Source of the DNA: Rhizobium redzepovicii | Lineage (GTDB): Bacteria > Pseudomonadota > Alphaproteobacteria > Rhizobiales > Rhizobiaceae | Assembly (NCBI RefSeq): GCF_019793435.1 | Contig: NZ_JAILYH010000006.1 | Location: 124,001-188,000, forward strand | Length of the DNA: 64,000 nt | Direction: 5' to 3' | Shown: positions 38,818-47,305 of the stretch, piece by piece | Position numbering within the stretch: position 1 is the first letter of the stretch | Layout: every line of letters starts with the position of its first letter | Position numbers and translations under genes: made by a program | The notes under the pieces: model-generated | The model's input: only the letters and a program-made list of their open reading frames with translations | Databases searched by the model: none | What the model was told of the DNA's origin: nothing

Positions 38818-39381
38818 TTTACCTCCTGGAGAAAATGAGCCCGCCAACCCAATAATACGCAACACAATCGTACGGCGGAGTTTGACGGCAGTGTGGTGTC
38901 GTTGTGGTATTAAAGTGATTAGCGCAGGAGGCGCTCGCGGCAGCTGAGGATGGCGGTTGGCGGATATGCGCATTCGGCTAGGCTAGCCGTCATCTCACGA
39001 ACGAAGAGCGCCGGCGCTCGCCGATGGGAGATCCTGAAGCCGATTGACAGGGTGCAGGGAAGATGATGAAACGTGGCGCAAATCGGATTTCACTTTGCCG
39101 GGACGGGTACCCAGTCGTCGTTTCGACTTCGATATTGCGACCATTTGCAGTAAATAACGCTATGAAATACCCTTTGTGGGTGTGGAATCAAATAAATCTA
39201 TTAGTTCTTTTTGGTACGCTTTGAGTTACGGAGCTGTTATTTGTTGCCTTTTGTTAAGGTTATACCAAGATTAAGTATGAGATACGCAATTTCGAATCTA
39301 AAAAACGTGAAACCTCTTCGCTTTCATGCGAATATGTGTAGATTAAAAGCGTCCCTGTCACAAATAGCCTAGTGCGAGCGC
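38818..39381. other. Intergenic region with an AT-rich segment
   Basis: About 560 bases hold no convincing gene. The part from about 39090 to 39370 is much more A/T-rich than the rest of the window (for example GGAATCAAATAAATCTATTAG near 39185). It could hold a promoter, an sRNA gene or foreign DNA. A 20-codon hydrophobic frame at about 39162-39224 has no ribosome-binding site. Confidence 0.5.
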
Positions 39382-39600
39382 ATGGCGGAAATGAAGCAGA
39401 ATCTCACTTGCAGGCAAGCCCTCGCCGGCGCATTCCAGGCTTTGTCCGAGGAGGCCGTTAAGGCTGGCTGGTCGGAGGGCGATGTCGCCCTCGCGCTTGC
39501 TGAACTTGCCGAGGAGCAGGTGATCGAGGTGACCGCCAAGGTGATTATGGAAGGCTCCATTCACCCCCAGCTCGCCGCCGCCAGCCGCCACAGCAGCTGA
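39382..39600 (+). CDS. Small conserved-looking protein of unknown function
   Basis: This 72-residue, mostly helical and acidic protein (MAEMKQNLTCRQALAGAFQA start, helix ALSEEAVKAGWSEGDVALAL) has no signal or membrane segment and no recognised family. Codon bias is rhizobial. It ends 2 bases before the end of the convergent DUF982 gene. Confidence 0.55.
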   Translation: MAEMKQNLTCRQALAGAFQALSEEAVKAGWSEGDVALALAELAEEQVIEVTAKVIMEGSIHPQLAAASRHSS

Positions 39601-39602
39601 TC

Positions 39603-39845
39603 TCACAGCAGCAATCCCGCCGTCTTCGCCGCTGTGATGAAGGAAGCCTGTGCGGCGCGCGGGCTGCGCAGCCCGTCGAGCGCGTCCAGGCAATGCTGGC
39701 GCGCGACGCGATAGTGACGCCCACGCTTGCTCGGCCATTGTTTGAGATATTCGACGGCTTCCCAGACGGTGGACACGATCAGGCTGCTCTCTGGAGAAAA
39801 CACCCGGATGGGGGAGGGGAAGCGTATTTCACTCAACGTCTGCAC
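39603..39845 (-). CDS. DUF982 protein
   Basis: This 80-residue protein matches the small DUF982 family that is expanded in rhizobia: SSLIVSTVWEAVEYLKQWPSK and HYRVARQHCLDALDGLRSPR. The function is unknown. It is convergent with the 72-residue gene; no terminator is visible between them. Confidence 0.8.
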   Translation of the reverse strand: MQTLSEIRFPSPIRVFSPESSLIVSTVWEAVEYLKQWPSKRGRHYRVARQHCLDALDGLRSPRAAQASFITAAKTAGLLL

Positions 39846-40032
39846 TCACTGATTATTGCCACAGGGCGGCGTCAAAACGCGCGGGACGAAAATTTGTTCC
39901 CGGATTTTGTTTCGTGGAAATTTGCGCAGTTGCTAAAATTCAAGCCGTCGCGCATAATCATTTCTGTCGGTTGCGGAGGGCGGCCGGCGATGCAAGCGTG
40001 GATGCGTTTGCCCTCGGAGGGAATGCGGCGTG

Positions 40033-40245
40033 ATGTTACGGTCATCAATTCATCCGCATGATTTGCCGCTGTTTTCGGAAGATCTCGATCTGCTTTCGCA
40101 GGTGCTCGACAAGGTCTGCGATGAACGCGGCCTCGCCAGGACGACACCCGAGGCCGAGCGCATCGGTGCGGTCATCATTCAGCTCTACAGGCAGGGCGTG
40201 AAGGACGGCGGCAAACTCGCCGACCTGGCAAAGACCTACCTCTGA
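40033..40245 (+). CDS. Small helical protein of unknown function
   Basis: This 70-residue protein (MLRSSIHPHDLPLFSEDLDL start) has two predicted helices around DLLSQVLDKVCDERG and AERIGAVIIQLYRQGVKDGG, and ends KLADLAKTYL. I recognise it only as a type of small rhizobial hypothetical. The ATG at 40033 follows a GTG codon that could be an alternative start. Confidence 0.6.
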   Translation: MLRSSIHPHDLPLFSEDLDLLSQVLDKVCDERGLARTTPEAERIGAVIIQLYRQGVKDGGKLADLAKTYL

Positions 40246-40248
40246 CGT

Positions 40249-40398
40249 TCAGTTCTGCTCGATCGAGACACCGTTCTTGCCGATGCTCATCTCAATCCCC
40301 TGCGGCTTGCTTTCCTCACGGTAGATATAAGTACCGAGGCCGATGACGGTGACGACGAGAACGCCGATGAGAACGTAGAGACCATTCCTGCTGTTCAA
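40249..40398 (-). CDS. 49-residue single-pass membrane protein
   Basis: This short protein starts at TTG (MNSRNGLYVLIGVLVVTVIG), with GAGGGC about 9 bases upstream. It has one transmembrane helix (residues about 6-24) followed by YREESKPQGIEMSIGKNGVSIEQN. The pattern of helix plus GIEMSIGxNGVxIE is conserved among small rhizobial proteins as I recall. A longer reading from an ATG at 40461 is possible but adds unrelated residues. Confidence 0.65.
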   Translation of the reverse strand: MNSRNGLYVLIGVLVVTVIGLGTYIYREESKPQGIEMSIGKNGVSIEQN

Positions 40399-40490
40399 AT
40401 GACTGCCCTCAAATATCTGATAGGACAGCGGAAACGGCCAAGTGTCGGATTGGTTCCGCAACCAACAGGATGAATTGAGCCCGCGCCGGC

Positions 40491-40784
40491 CTAATCGTCG
40501 TTTGCGGCGTTGAGGTTTTCCGGCCGGATACCGTCGTCGCTGACGGTGCGCGCACGCAACCGGATGCCGGGGCCGCCTTCATCCTGATTGCCGCTCGACA
40601 GGAAGATGATGCCGTGCGCCTCCAGCGTGCTGCGCACATCGAACAGCGCGTGCGGCTCGCCCGCAAATTCGCCGTTTTCCAGCGCCGTCACGGTCTCCAC
40701 AGGCAGGCCGGTTGCGGCGGCGAGCTCTTCGATACTCATCCCGATCATGGCGCGCGCGCCGCGTATCTGTGTCGCTGTTATCAT
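40491..40784 (-). CDS. XRE-type helix-turn-helix protein
   Basis: This 97-residue protein has a lambda-repressor-like HTH at residues about 5-60: QIRGARAMIGMSIEELAAAT and GLPVETVTALENGEFAG. It is followed by VRSTLEAHGIIFLSSGN, the typical C-terminal strand of this small regulator family, and an acidic tail. It probably binds DNA; its target is unknown. It lies downstream of the ROK gene on the same strand, about 50 bases away. Confidence 0.8.
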   Translation of the reverse strand: MITATQIRGARAMIGMSIEELAAATGLPVETVTALENGEFAGEPHALFDVRSTLEAHGIIFLSSGNQDEGGPGIRLRARTVSDDGIRPENLNAANDD

Positions 40785-40833
40785 GGCGGAAAATCTAGCG
40801 CATTTACCGCAGTTCTCAAGTGGCGCAGGCCGA

Positions 40834-42015
40834 TCAAGTATCCTTCAATTTCACGCCGAACAGATCGTCGTGCATGCGCTCGACCGCGACCCCCATGCCT
40901 CCCATGAGGGCGGCCCGGTTCCCAAACCGGCTGATCTCGATGCGCGGCGGATAAGGCGTGCAGCGCGGCAGGAAACCCCGGATGGCGTTTACCAATTCCG
41001 GTCTTGCGCCGATGCTGCCGCCGGTGATCACCAGTTCGGGATCGAGAGTTGCTCCGATGGCGGCAATGGCGAGCGCCACTAGCCTTGCCGTCTCTTCGAT
41101 TGCGGCGACGGCGCTGGCATCGCCTGCATTGAAGGCGTTGAAGAGATCGGCCACGGTGGCAGCGTTGCGCCCGCCGAAGCCGGTGTAGCGGCGTAACATC
41201 GCGACGCTGCCGACTGCACTCTCGAAGGTCCCGAGCGTAAACCCGCCGGGATCGAAAACATCGCCGCCGATCGGGAGATAGGCGATCTCGCCGGCCGCGC
41301 CACGCGCGCCACGCAGCAGTGCGCCATTGGCGATGATGCCCATGCCGACGCCCGTTCCGAGCGCGACGAAGGCAAAATTGCCGGTTTCGACACCGTGTCC
41401 CCGCCATTTCTCGCCTTGCGCGGCGAGGTTGACGTCATTTTCGACGATCACCGGAATGCCCATTCTGTCGGAGAAGACCTGCCGCAGATTGATCGCGTCG
41501 ATGCCGGGGATATTCGGCGCCACATTGATATGGCCGGTGGCCGGATCGAGCACGCCGGGACTGCCCAGAACGACGAGACGGAGCTTGTCGGCAGTCGTTC
41601 CGGCTGCAAGCAAGAGTTCGACGATGAGATCGCTGAATTGATTGACGAGATGCATTCCGCCGCGGGGGTCGGTGGCCACTTTGGTTTCGGCTATGATGTT
41701 ACCTAGCAGATCGCAGATCGCCGCAGCGATCTTGGTGCCGCCGAGATCGATGGAGACCGCAAGACCCGCCCTGGCGTTGAGTTCATACGTAATCGCATTG
41801 CGGCCCGGGCGGCCATCGGTCTGGCCGACAGGTTTCAACCATCCATCATCCTCGAGGTCGCGCACGACATCGGAAATCGTCTGTTTCGAAAGGCCGGTCA
41901 GCTTGGCAATGTCGGCGCGGGAAATCGAGCCGCTCGCCAACACGGTCCGGATCACGGCATGAGTTGAGATTTTTCGTGCGATGGGCGTCTGCGTGGCAGA
42001 AAGTGTCAGTGCCAT
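40834..42015 (-). CDS. ROK-family transcriptional regulator
   Basis: This 393-residue regulator has an N-terminal MarR-like HTH (residues about 20-75: SISRADIAKLTGLSKQTISD) and a sugar-kinase-like ROK domain starting LAVSIDLGGTKIAAAI. The zinc-binding CxCGxxGC motif of NagC/Mlc and ROK kinases is not visible, so the sensor may be altered. It is divergent from the glycoside hydrolase at 42376 and most likely controls the hydrolase/ABC-transporter cluster in response to a sugar (inference from position). Confidence 0.88.
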   Translation of the reverse strand: MALTLSATQTPIARKISTHAVIRTVLASGSISRADIAKLTGLSKQTISDVVRDLEDDGWLKPVGQTDGRPGRNAITYELNARAGLAVSIDLGGTKIAAAICDLLGNIIAETKVATDPRGGMHLVNQFSDLIVELLLAAGTTADKLRLVVLGSPGVLDPATGHINVAPNIPGIDAINLRQVFSDRMGIPVIVENDVNLAAQGEKWRGHGVETGNFAFVALGTGVGMGIIANGALLRGARGAAGEIAYLPIGGDVFDPGGFTLGTFESAVGSVAMLRRYTGFGGRNAATVADLFNAFNAGDASAVAAIEETARLVALAIAAIGATLDPELVITGGSIGARPELVNAIRGFLPRCTPYPPRIEISRFGNRAALMGGMGVAVERMHDDLFGVKLKDT

Positions 42016-42375
42016 CGGCTAGCTCTTCCAGTTAGTTCGGAGCATATACCTAATCAGGGGTCGATATTGACCCGAAACCCTCGTAGAAAGGAGGGCTTCG
42101 GCTCAACTTCGTCATATAAGCGGATTTCAGTACACCCAAGGTGGAGATTTGTCTATGTCCTTGACAAATGGGAGGTCGCCTGTAGGCTGATATCAACGTG
42201 CAATGAAATGCACGGCGAAATAAAGAGGGTCGAGGACAAGTATGCGCCACCCGCATTGTCTGGATAGCCGCGCGCTCGCCAAGGTCGCCCGAAGAGGAGC
42301 AGGCCCCGGCTTGTCCCTCTATTGCTCTCTTTCGCGTTCTGCAGCCTCTTCAACTTCGCTGTGGGGGGATTATCG
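42016..42375. promoter_or_regulatory. Divergent control region of the sugar cluster
   Basis: About 360 bases separate the ROK gene and the hydrolase. A likely sigma70 promoter is TTGACA (42161-42166), a 16-base spacer and TAGGCT (42183-42188) directed rightward. The palindromic patch TAATCAGGGGTCGATATTGA near 42050 could bind the regulator. A 45-codon frame occupies the end (see 42242). Confidence 0.5.
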
Positions 42376-42379
42376 ATGA
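42242..42379 (+). CDS. Possible 45-codon leader ORF overlapping the hydrolase start
   Basis: The frame opens at an ATG with GAGG about 7 bases upstream, encodes MRHPHCLDSRALAKVARRGA and onward, and ends CGATGA, so its stop overlaps the hydrolase ATG. This geometry would couple translation. The peptide shows no known family, so chance is equally possible. Confidence 0.3.
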   Translation: MRHPHCLDSRALAKVARRGAGPGLSLYCSLSRSAASSTSLWGDYR

Positions 42380-44133
42380 TAAAGCCCTCGACCGATGGAC
42401 AGCTTTCCGCCGAACAAGGCGTTTTACTGCCTATAATGGCGCCGCGCCTTCAGGCCGATGTTCATCCGGACGGATATGCTGATCTCGCCCTCTGGGGCGC
42501 CGGCAGTCTGGGGCGCGTGAGGTTTTCCGCCATCGCTGGCCCTTATACCTATGCGCCGAACCGAATGGTCTCCAGGCAGGGCGGCATATTCGTCGCGCAG
42601 TCGCTGCCGGTGATGTTGATCAGCGGCGCACGCCTTCAGGGCGTATATCCGGCGCGTCGTTGCGCCTGGTGGCATGAGCCGGATGGGGACGGCGCGAGCG
42701 CGAAGGTTACTCGGGGCCCCCATCGGCAGACTGCCGAAATGGGCTGGGGTGTCCTCATCGTGGACGTTCTCGGTTCCGATTTGCGGATTGCCGTCGGCGC
42801 CTCCAGAGACGAAGCCGAGAGGGCTCTCAGCCTCGCCAGCGAAGCGATCGTTGCCGAAGCCGCCGAATATGTCGCGCGTTGCGATCTGGCGCCCGACGCC
42901 GACCCGCTGATGCGCAGCATGGTCAGCCAGGGCATCCATGCCGCGCTTTCCAGCATCAGGCGCGACGAAAACGGCGCCTTCGCCGGTCTTGCCGCGGGGC
43001 AGGCCTACAGTGCCCCGGCGCGGACCTATTACCGCGACGGCTATTGGACGATGCAGCCGCTTTTGACGCTCGCACCGGAGGCGGTGCGCGACGAGATCCG
43101 GCTGCTTGCCAAGGGGGTGCAGCCGGATGGAGAAGCCCCGAGCGGGGTGATCTTGACCGGGCCTGCGCAATCGGAGGCGTGGCAGCGCTTTGTCGAAGAC
43201 AGCAAGGCCAATCCCAAAACCCACAAAAAGGCGGTCCCGGAATACCACAACCGTCCGCAAGACTGGTGGAGCGACCACTTCGACAGCCCGCTTTTTTTCA
43301 TCCTGTTCATCGACGACTACGTCAGGGCCACGAAGGACCTCGCCGAGGCGCAGCTGCACTGGCCGATCGTTCGGGCAATCGTCGACCGCTATCTCAGCCT
43401 GGCCGGCCCCGACAGCGTCCTGCCGGTAAAGCCACGTAACGATCGGGATTGGGCCGACAACGTCTATCGCGAGGGCCTGGTCTCTTATGATCTCGGTCTT
43501 TTCATCGGCGCCATGGATGCGGTGGCAAGGCTTGGCGACGGTCTGGATCCGGCTCTTGCCGAACGCGCGGGCAGGACCGCAAATCTGGCCCGCCAGGAGA
43601 TCGAGGCCAAGCTCTTCGTCCCGGCAACGGGAGGATATGTCGACTATGGAACGCCTGGCGCTTTTGTCGAGGATCATCTGGCTCTCGACAGCCTGACCTT
43701 GTCGCGGTTCGGCGCAATTTCAAAACAGCAGGCCATTGGCTTGCTGAGAGCCTTTGAAAGCCAGCTGGAAACGCGCAACAATCACGAGCAGCCCTATGGC
43801 AGCTGGGGTGTAATGTGCGCCTATCCGCCCTTCAAGCGGCCAAGCGATCTGCGATCCAAGACGGCGTTTCCCTACCGCTACCACAATGGCTCGGACTGGC
43901 CCTATTGGGATGGCGCCTATGCCGAAGAACGCCTTCGCCACGGACTTGGAGGGGCGCGTTACGCCCTGACGCGCTGGTGGGAAACCTGTCTCGACAATGG
44001 CTGGATCGGTGCGGTGGAATATTTCTCGCCGCCCTATGGGCGCGGCTCGCTGCTTCAGGGCTGGAGCGCCATGCCGGCGGCAGTCGTTTTGAAATATGGG
44101 CTTGACGCCGCAAATGCGGAGCCAATCTCATGA
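42376..44133 (+). CDS. Glycoside hydrolase of the six-hairpin (alpha/alpha)6 class
   Basis: This 585-residue cytoplasmic-looking enzyme resembles amylo-alpha-1,6-glucosidase / GH63-like hydrolases. Visible are YYRDGYWTMQPLLTL, DWWSDHFDSPLFFILFID, DRDWADNVYREGLVSYDLG, AFVEDHLALDSLTLSRFG and YRYHNGSDWPYWDGAYAEER, acidic and aromatic stretches typical of (alpha/alpha)6 barrels. No signal peptide is seen. The family cannot be set without alignment. The start at 42376 has GGGGGGA upstream. It probably cleaves the sugar taken up by the transporter at 44946. Confidence 0.75.
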   Translation: MIKPSTDGQLSAEQGVLLPIMAPRLQADVHPDGYADLALWGAGSLGRVRFSAIAGPYTYAPNRMVSRQGGIFVAQSLPVMLISGARLQGVYPARRCAWWHEPDGDGASAKVTRGPHRQTAEMGWGVLIVDVLGSDLRIAVGASRDEAERALSLASEAIVAEAAEYVARCDLAPDADPLMRSMVSQGIHAALSSIRRDENGAFAGLAAGQAYSAPARTYYRDGYWTMQPLLTLAPEAVRDEIRLLAKGVQPDGEAPSGVILTGPAQSEAWQRFVEDSKANPKTHKKAVPEYHNRPQDWWSDHFDSPLFFILFIDDYVRATKDLAEAQLHWPIVRAIVDRYLSLAGPDSVLPVKPRNDRDWADNVYREGLVSYDLGLFIGAMDAVARLGDGLDPALAERAGRTANLARQEIEAKLFVPATGGYVDYGTPGAFVEDHLALDSLTLSRFGAISKQQAIGLLRAFESQLETRNNHEQPYGSWGVMCAYPPFKRPSDLRSKTAFPYRYHNGSDWPYWDGAYAEERLRHGLGGARYALTRWWETCLDNGWIGAVEYFSPPYGRGSLLQGWSAMPAAVVLKYGLDAANAEPIS

Positions 44134-44153
44134 GCATGACGGCTCGGTCGGTT

Positions 44154-44768
44154 CTACTCGGGTCTCTTATCAATCCGCATGGCGAAGGCGACGGAGCCAT
44201 CGCGTTCGAGTTCGGAAAAGCCAAGATGACGGTAGAAACCTCTGGCGCGTTCGTTGTTCGGATCGACACCGAGATGCACCGCTCCGACTCCGTGATTGCG
44301 GAGCGCTTCAAGCTCGGTGCTGATCATCCTGCGCCCCCAGCCGCCGGCCTGAAGTCCGGGAAGAATGTTGATGTGAAGATGCGCCGGGTAGTCGTCTTGA
44401 AGCCACGTCGTTCCGCTGCGCGGATTTTGAATTCGTTCGAGCACGTCGGCATCGCGCGGACGGTTGGGCGTCAGCCCGGCGACCTGCTGTCGGACGAACG
44501 GCCACCAGTCTGCTTTCAGATCTTTGTCGAACCCGACAGTATCGGGCGTCCCGACGACATAGCCGACCGGCCGGTTGCCCTGAACCAGAACAAAGGCAAA
44601 GTCTCTGGCAAATTTGAGGTAGGGTACCGACCAGATGTAACCGGGCAGATGCGGGTCGCTGTAAAGCGCGCTGGCATCTTCGCCGCCATTGGCGGTTTTC
44701 AGGCAGATGTCGAAAAGAGCGTCGATATCGGCTTCAATCGCCGGGCGGATGAAGCAGTTGCTGTCCAT
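44154..44768 (-). CDS. GNAT-family acetyltransferase inside the sugar cluster
   Basis: This 204-residue acetyltransferase has FIRPAIEADIDALFDICLKT, VLVQGNRPVGYVVGTPDT, LHINILPGLQAGGWGRRMIS (acetyl-CoA loop) and GVDPNNERARGFYRHLGFSEL. The ATG at 44768 follows AGGAGG. It is transcribed against the hydrolase and binding-protein genes and converges on the hydrolase, ending 20 bases from it. Related proteins are annotated as N-acetyltransferases of amino sugars, but the substrate is unknown. Confidence 0.84.
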   Translation of the reverse strand: MDSNCFIRPAIEADIDALFDICLKTANGGEDASALYSDPHLPGYIWSVPYLKFARDFAFVLVQGNRPVGYVVGTPDTVGFDKDLKADWWPFVRQQVAGLTPNRPRDADVLERIQNPRSGTTWLQDDYPAHLHINILPGLQAGGWGRRMISTELEALRNHGVGAVHLGVDPNNERARGFYRHLGFSELERDGSVAFAMRIDKRPE

Positions 44769-44945
44769 CGTTTTGCCACCTCCTGCGTGGCGCTTTGTCA
44801 TTCTGGATCGCGAGAGGGGCCGATGCAGTGACGATTACCCCAGATTCGCCAACCAGGCAAAGCTCTGGGGAAAGAAAACGTTCGGCCGGCGCCAGGTGCG
44901 AGGCCCGGACGGGGAGTGGAGAATAAACCAAATGAGGTGGAGCAG

Positions 44946-46280
44946 ATGAACAGAACCGTGAGATCGATCAGCATACTGCCGGCATACCGATTGAAAGCAG
45001 CTGTCGCGCTCGCCGGCGCGGCGCTTGTGAGTTTCGGCCTTTCCGCCGCCCGGGCCGACGATCTGGCCGTGTGGGATGACCAGACCTTCGAAGGCCAGAG
45101 CGCGGTCATCGAGCAACTGAATAAGGATTTCGAAGCCGCGCATCCCGGTGTCACGATCAAACGCACTGCGCGCACTTTCGATGACATGAAGCTGACGCTG
45201 AAACTTGCAGTTTCGGCGGGCGATGGCCCTGTCATCACCAAGGTCAACCAGGGCGCCGGCGACATGGGCGCGATGGTCAAGGAAGGCTTGCTCCTGCCGG
45301 TCGACGAGTACATTCAGAAATATGGCTGGGATAAGCGGCAGTCCGATTCCGTGCTGGCCAGAGACCGCTGGGAGGGGGCGAAATTCGGGGTCGGTAAGAC
45401 CTACGGCATATCAGGTCTCGGCGAGATCGTCGGCCTTTACTACAATAAGAAGATCCTCGACGACGCCGGCGTGGCGCTGCCGCAGACCTTCGAGGAGCTT
45501 TTGGCCGACCTCGACAAGCTGAAGGAAAAAGGCGTTGCGCCCTTCATGATGGGCTCCGCCAAGCAGCATCTTGCCCTGCACATGATCGGCGCTATCGATC
45601 AAGCGCATATTGACGCGGCCAATCGCGCCGAGCTTGACGACCTGATCTACGGCAAGGGCGGCTCTTGGAACACAAAGGGCAACATCGAATCGGCCAAACT
45701 CGTGCAGCAATGGGCGCAGGGCGGCTATTTCTACCCCGGTTTCGAGGGCATATCGGGTGACGACGCCGTCCAGCTGTTCATATCAGGACAGGGCGCATTC
45801 CTGATCTCCGGAACCTGGTACTTCGGCGACATGCAAAACAATCCGGATATCGGCTTCATGGCCATTCCCGCTCCTAAGGGCGTTTCCAAGCCCATGAGCG
45901 TCGGCGGCGTCGATCTTGCCTGGGCGATAACCAGCCTTGCCAAAGACAAGGCGAAACAGGACCTGGCCGGCGAGTACATCGACTATATGGTGTCCGAAAA
46001 GGCCGCCGAAAGCTGGGCCGCTGCAGGCTATCTTCCTGCAACATCGCTCCCGGCGGATGCCAAGCCCAAGCTCACGCCGCTCCTGACCTCCGGCATCGAA
46101 ATGTGGAAGACACTCAACGCCAACGATGCGCTCGGCCATTACCCCGATTGGTCGAGCCCGACGATGCTGAAGACAATCGACGACAACACGCCACTTCTCC
46201 TGTCCGGCAAGATTACGCCCGAAGCCTTTGTCGATGCCATGGACAAGGACTATCAGGCCTATTTGAAGGATAAGAAATAG
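44946..46280 (+). CDS. Sugar ABC transporter substrate-binding protein
   Basis: This 444-residue extracellular solute-binding protein (family 1) has a signal peptide ending near SAARA-DD (residue 37). It carries the lobes with VITKVNQGAGDMGAMVKEGL, FGVGKTYGISGLGEIVGLYYNK and FISGQGAFLISGTWYFGDM. It delivers a sugar to the two permeases at 46412 and 47305. GAGGTGGAGCAG precedes the ATG. A likely carbohydrate specificity is implied by the hydrolase and ROK gene nearby. Confidence 0.93.
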   Translation: MNRTVRSISILPAYRLKAAVALAGAALVSFGLSAARADDLAVWDDQTFEGQSAVIEQLNKDFEAAHPGVTIKRTARTFDDMKLTLKLAVSAGDGPVITKVNQGAGDMGAMVKEGLLLPVDEYIQKYGWDKRQSDSVLARDRWEGAKFGVGKTYGISGLGEIVGLYYNKKILDDAGVALPQTFEELLADLDKLKEKGVAPFMMGSAKQHLALHMIGAIDQAHIDAANRAELDDLIYGKGGSWNTKGNIESAKLVQQWAQGGYFYPGFEGISGDDAVQLFISGQGAFLISGTWYFGDMQNNPDIGFMAIPAPKGVSKPMSVGGVDLAWAITSLAKDKAKQDLAGEYIDYMVSEKAAESWAAAGYLPATSLPADAKPKLTPLLTSGIEMWKTLNANDALGHYPDWSSPTMLKTIDDNTPLLLSGKITPEAFVDAMDKDYQAYLKDKK

Positions 46281-46411
46281 GAAGTGCGGACGCCGGTCAC
46301 GACCGCGCACTAGGCGGTCCGGCCGGCGTCCTATCCACCACGCTAAAATGAGCGCTGCGAGCTGACGACTTGCCGCACGATGACCAGAGCTTTGGCTTCA
46401 TGGAGTACTGG

Positions 46412-47305
46412 ATGAAACGCTCCGCACTGGATGGCTCGCAACAGACCAATTTCATCTATTTATTGCCGGGATTGCTGCTTTATACGGCTTTTGTCTTTGG
46501 GCCGATCGTCGCGGCCTTGGGTTTGAGCCTGACCAGTTGGGACGGCTTGACGATGCCGAGATGGGTCGGCCTCGGCAATTACGCCGATCTCTTTTCCGAT
46601 AGCCGTTTTTACATTGCCTTGCGCAACAATGCCGAGCTGATGATCTTCTACTGCGTCCTGCCGCTCGTGCTCGGCATAACGCTTGCCGCCTGCGTGTGGA
46701 ATCTGAAGCAACGCGAACAACTCGCCCTCAGAACCTTCCTGTTCCTGCCTTACATCATGCCAACCGCCGTGTTGGGCATCATCTGGGCATGGCTCTACAA
46801 TCCTGCATTCGGCCCGTTCAATCAGTTTCTGCGAGCGATAGGATTGAGCCGGTTCGCGTTACCCTGGCTCGGAGATTTCAATTTCGTGCTTCCCGCGGTC
46901 GGGATCGTTGCCACCTGGTATTTCTTCGGCTTTTGCATGGTCATCTTCCTCACCGGAATCCAGCGCATCGACCCGTCTCTTTTCGACGCCGCCAAGGTCG
47001 ACGGCGCGTCGCCGCGAAAGACCTTTTTCTGGATAACGCTGCCGCTTCTCATGCCCGAGATCAGGGTGGTTTTGCTTCTGACGGTTATAGCCTCGATCAA
47101 AAGCTTCGACCTGATTTTCACGATGACCCGGGGTGGACCCGCCAACGCGACGCTCGTGCCGAATATCTACATGTATCAGCTCGGCTTTGAGCTCAATCGG
47201 TTCGGCGCAGCGGCCGCCATCGCCATTGTCGGCGCCTTGCTGACATTCGCAATCAACTATGCAATTCACCGGCTGGTGGGCTCAAGAAGCAAAGGAATGG
47301 CTTGA
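46412..47305 (+). CDS. Sugar ABC transporter permease 1 (MalF-like)
   Basis: This inner-membrane permease of about 297 residues has six hydrophobic segments. The EAA loop is FDAAKVDGASPRKTFFWITLPLLMPEI near residues 200-225. The start at 46412 has GGAG 5 bases upstream; an ATG at 46400 is an alternative. The stop overlaps the next gene (TGATG). The partner ATPase must come from elsewhere in the genome. Confidence 0.92.
   Translation: MKRSALDGSQQTNFIYLLPGLLLYTAFVFGPIVAALGLSLTSWDGLTMPRWVGLGNYADLFSDSRFYIALRNNAELMIFYCVLPLVLGITLAACVWNLKQREQLALRTFLFLPYIMPTAVLGIIWAWLYNPAFGPFNQFLRAIGLSRFALPWLGDFNFVLPAVGIVATWYFFGFCMVIFLTGIQRIDPSLFDAAKVDGASPRKTFFWITLPLLMPEIRVVLLLTVIASIKSFDLIFTMTRGGPANATLVPNIYMYQLGFELNRFGAAAAIAIVGALLTFAINYAIHRLVGSRSKGMA

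Noticed and set aside
39162..39224. 20-codon hydrophobic frame (MKYPLWVWNQINLLVLFGTL)
   Set aside because: It has no ribosome-binding site, lies in AT-rich DNA and is short enough to occur by chance.
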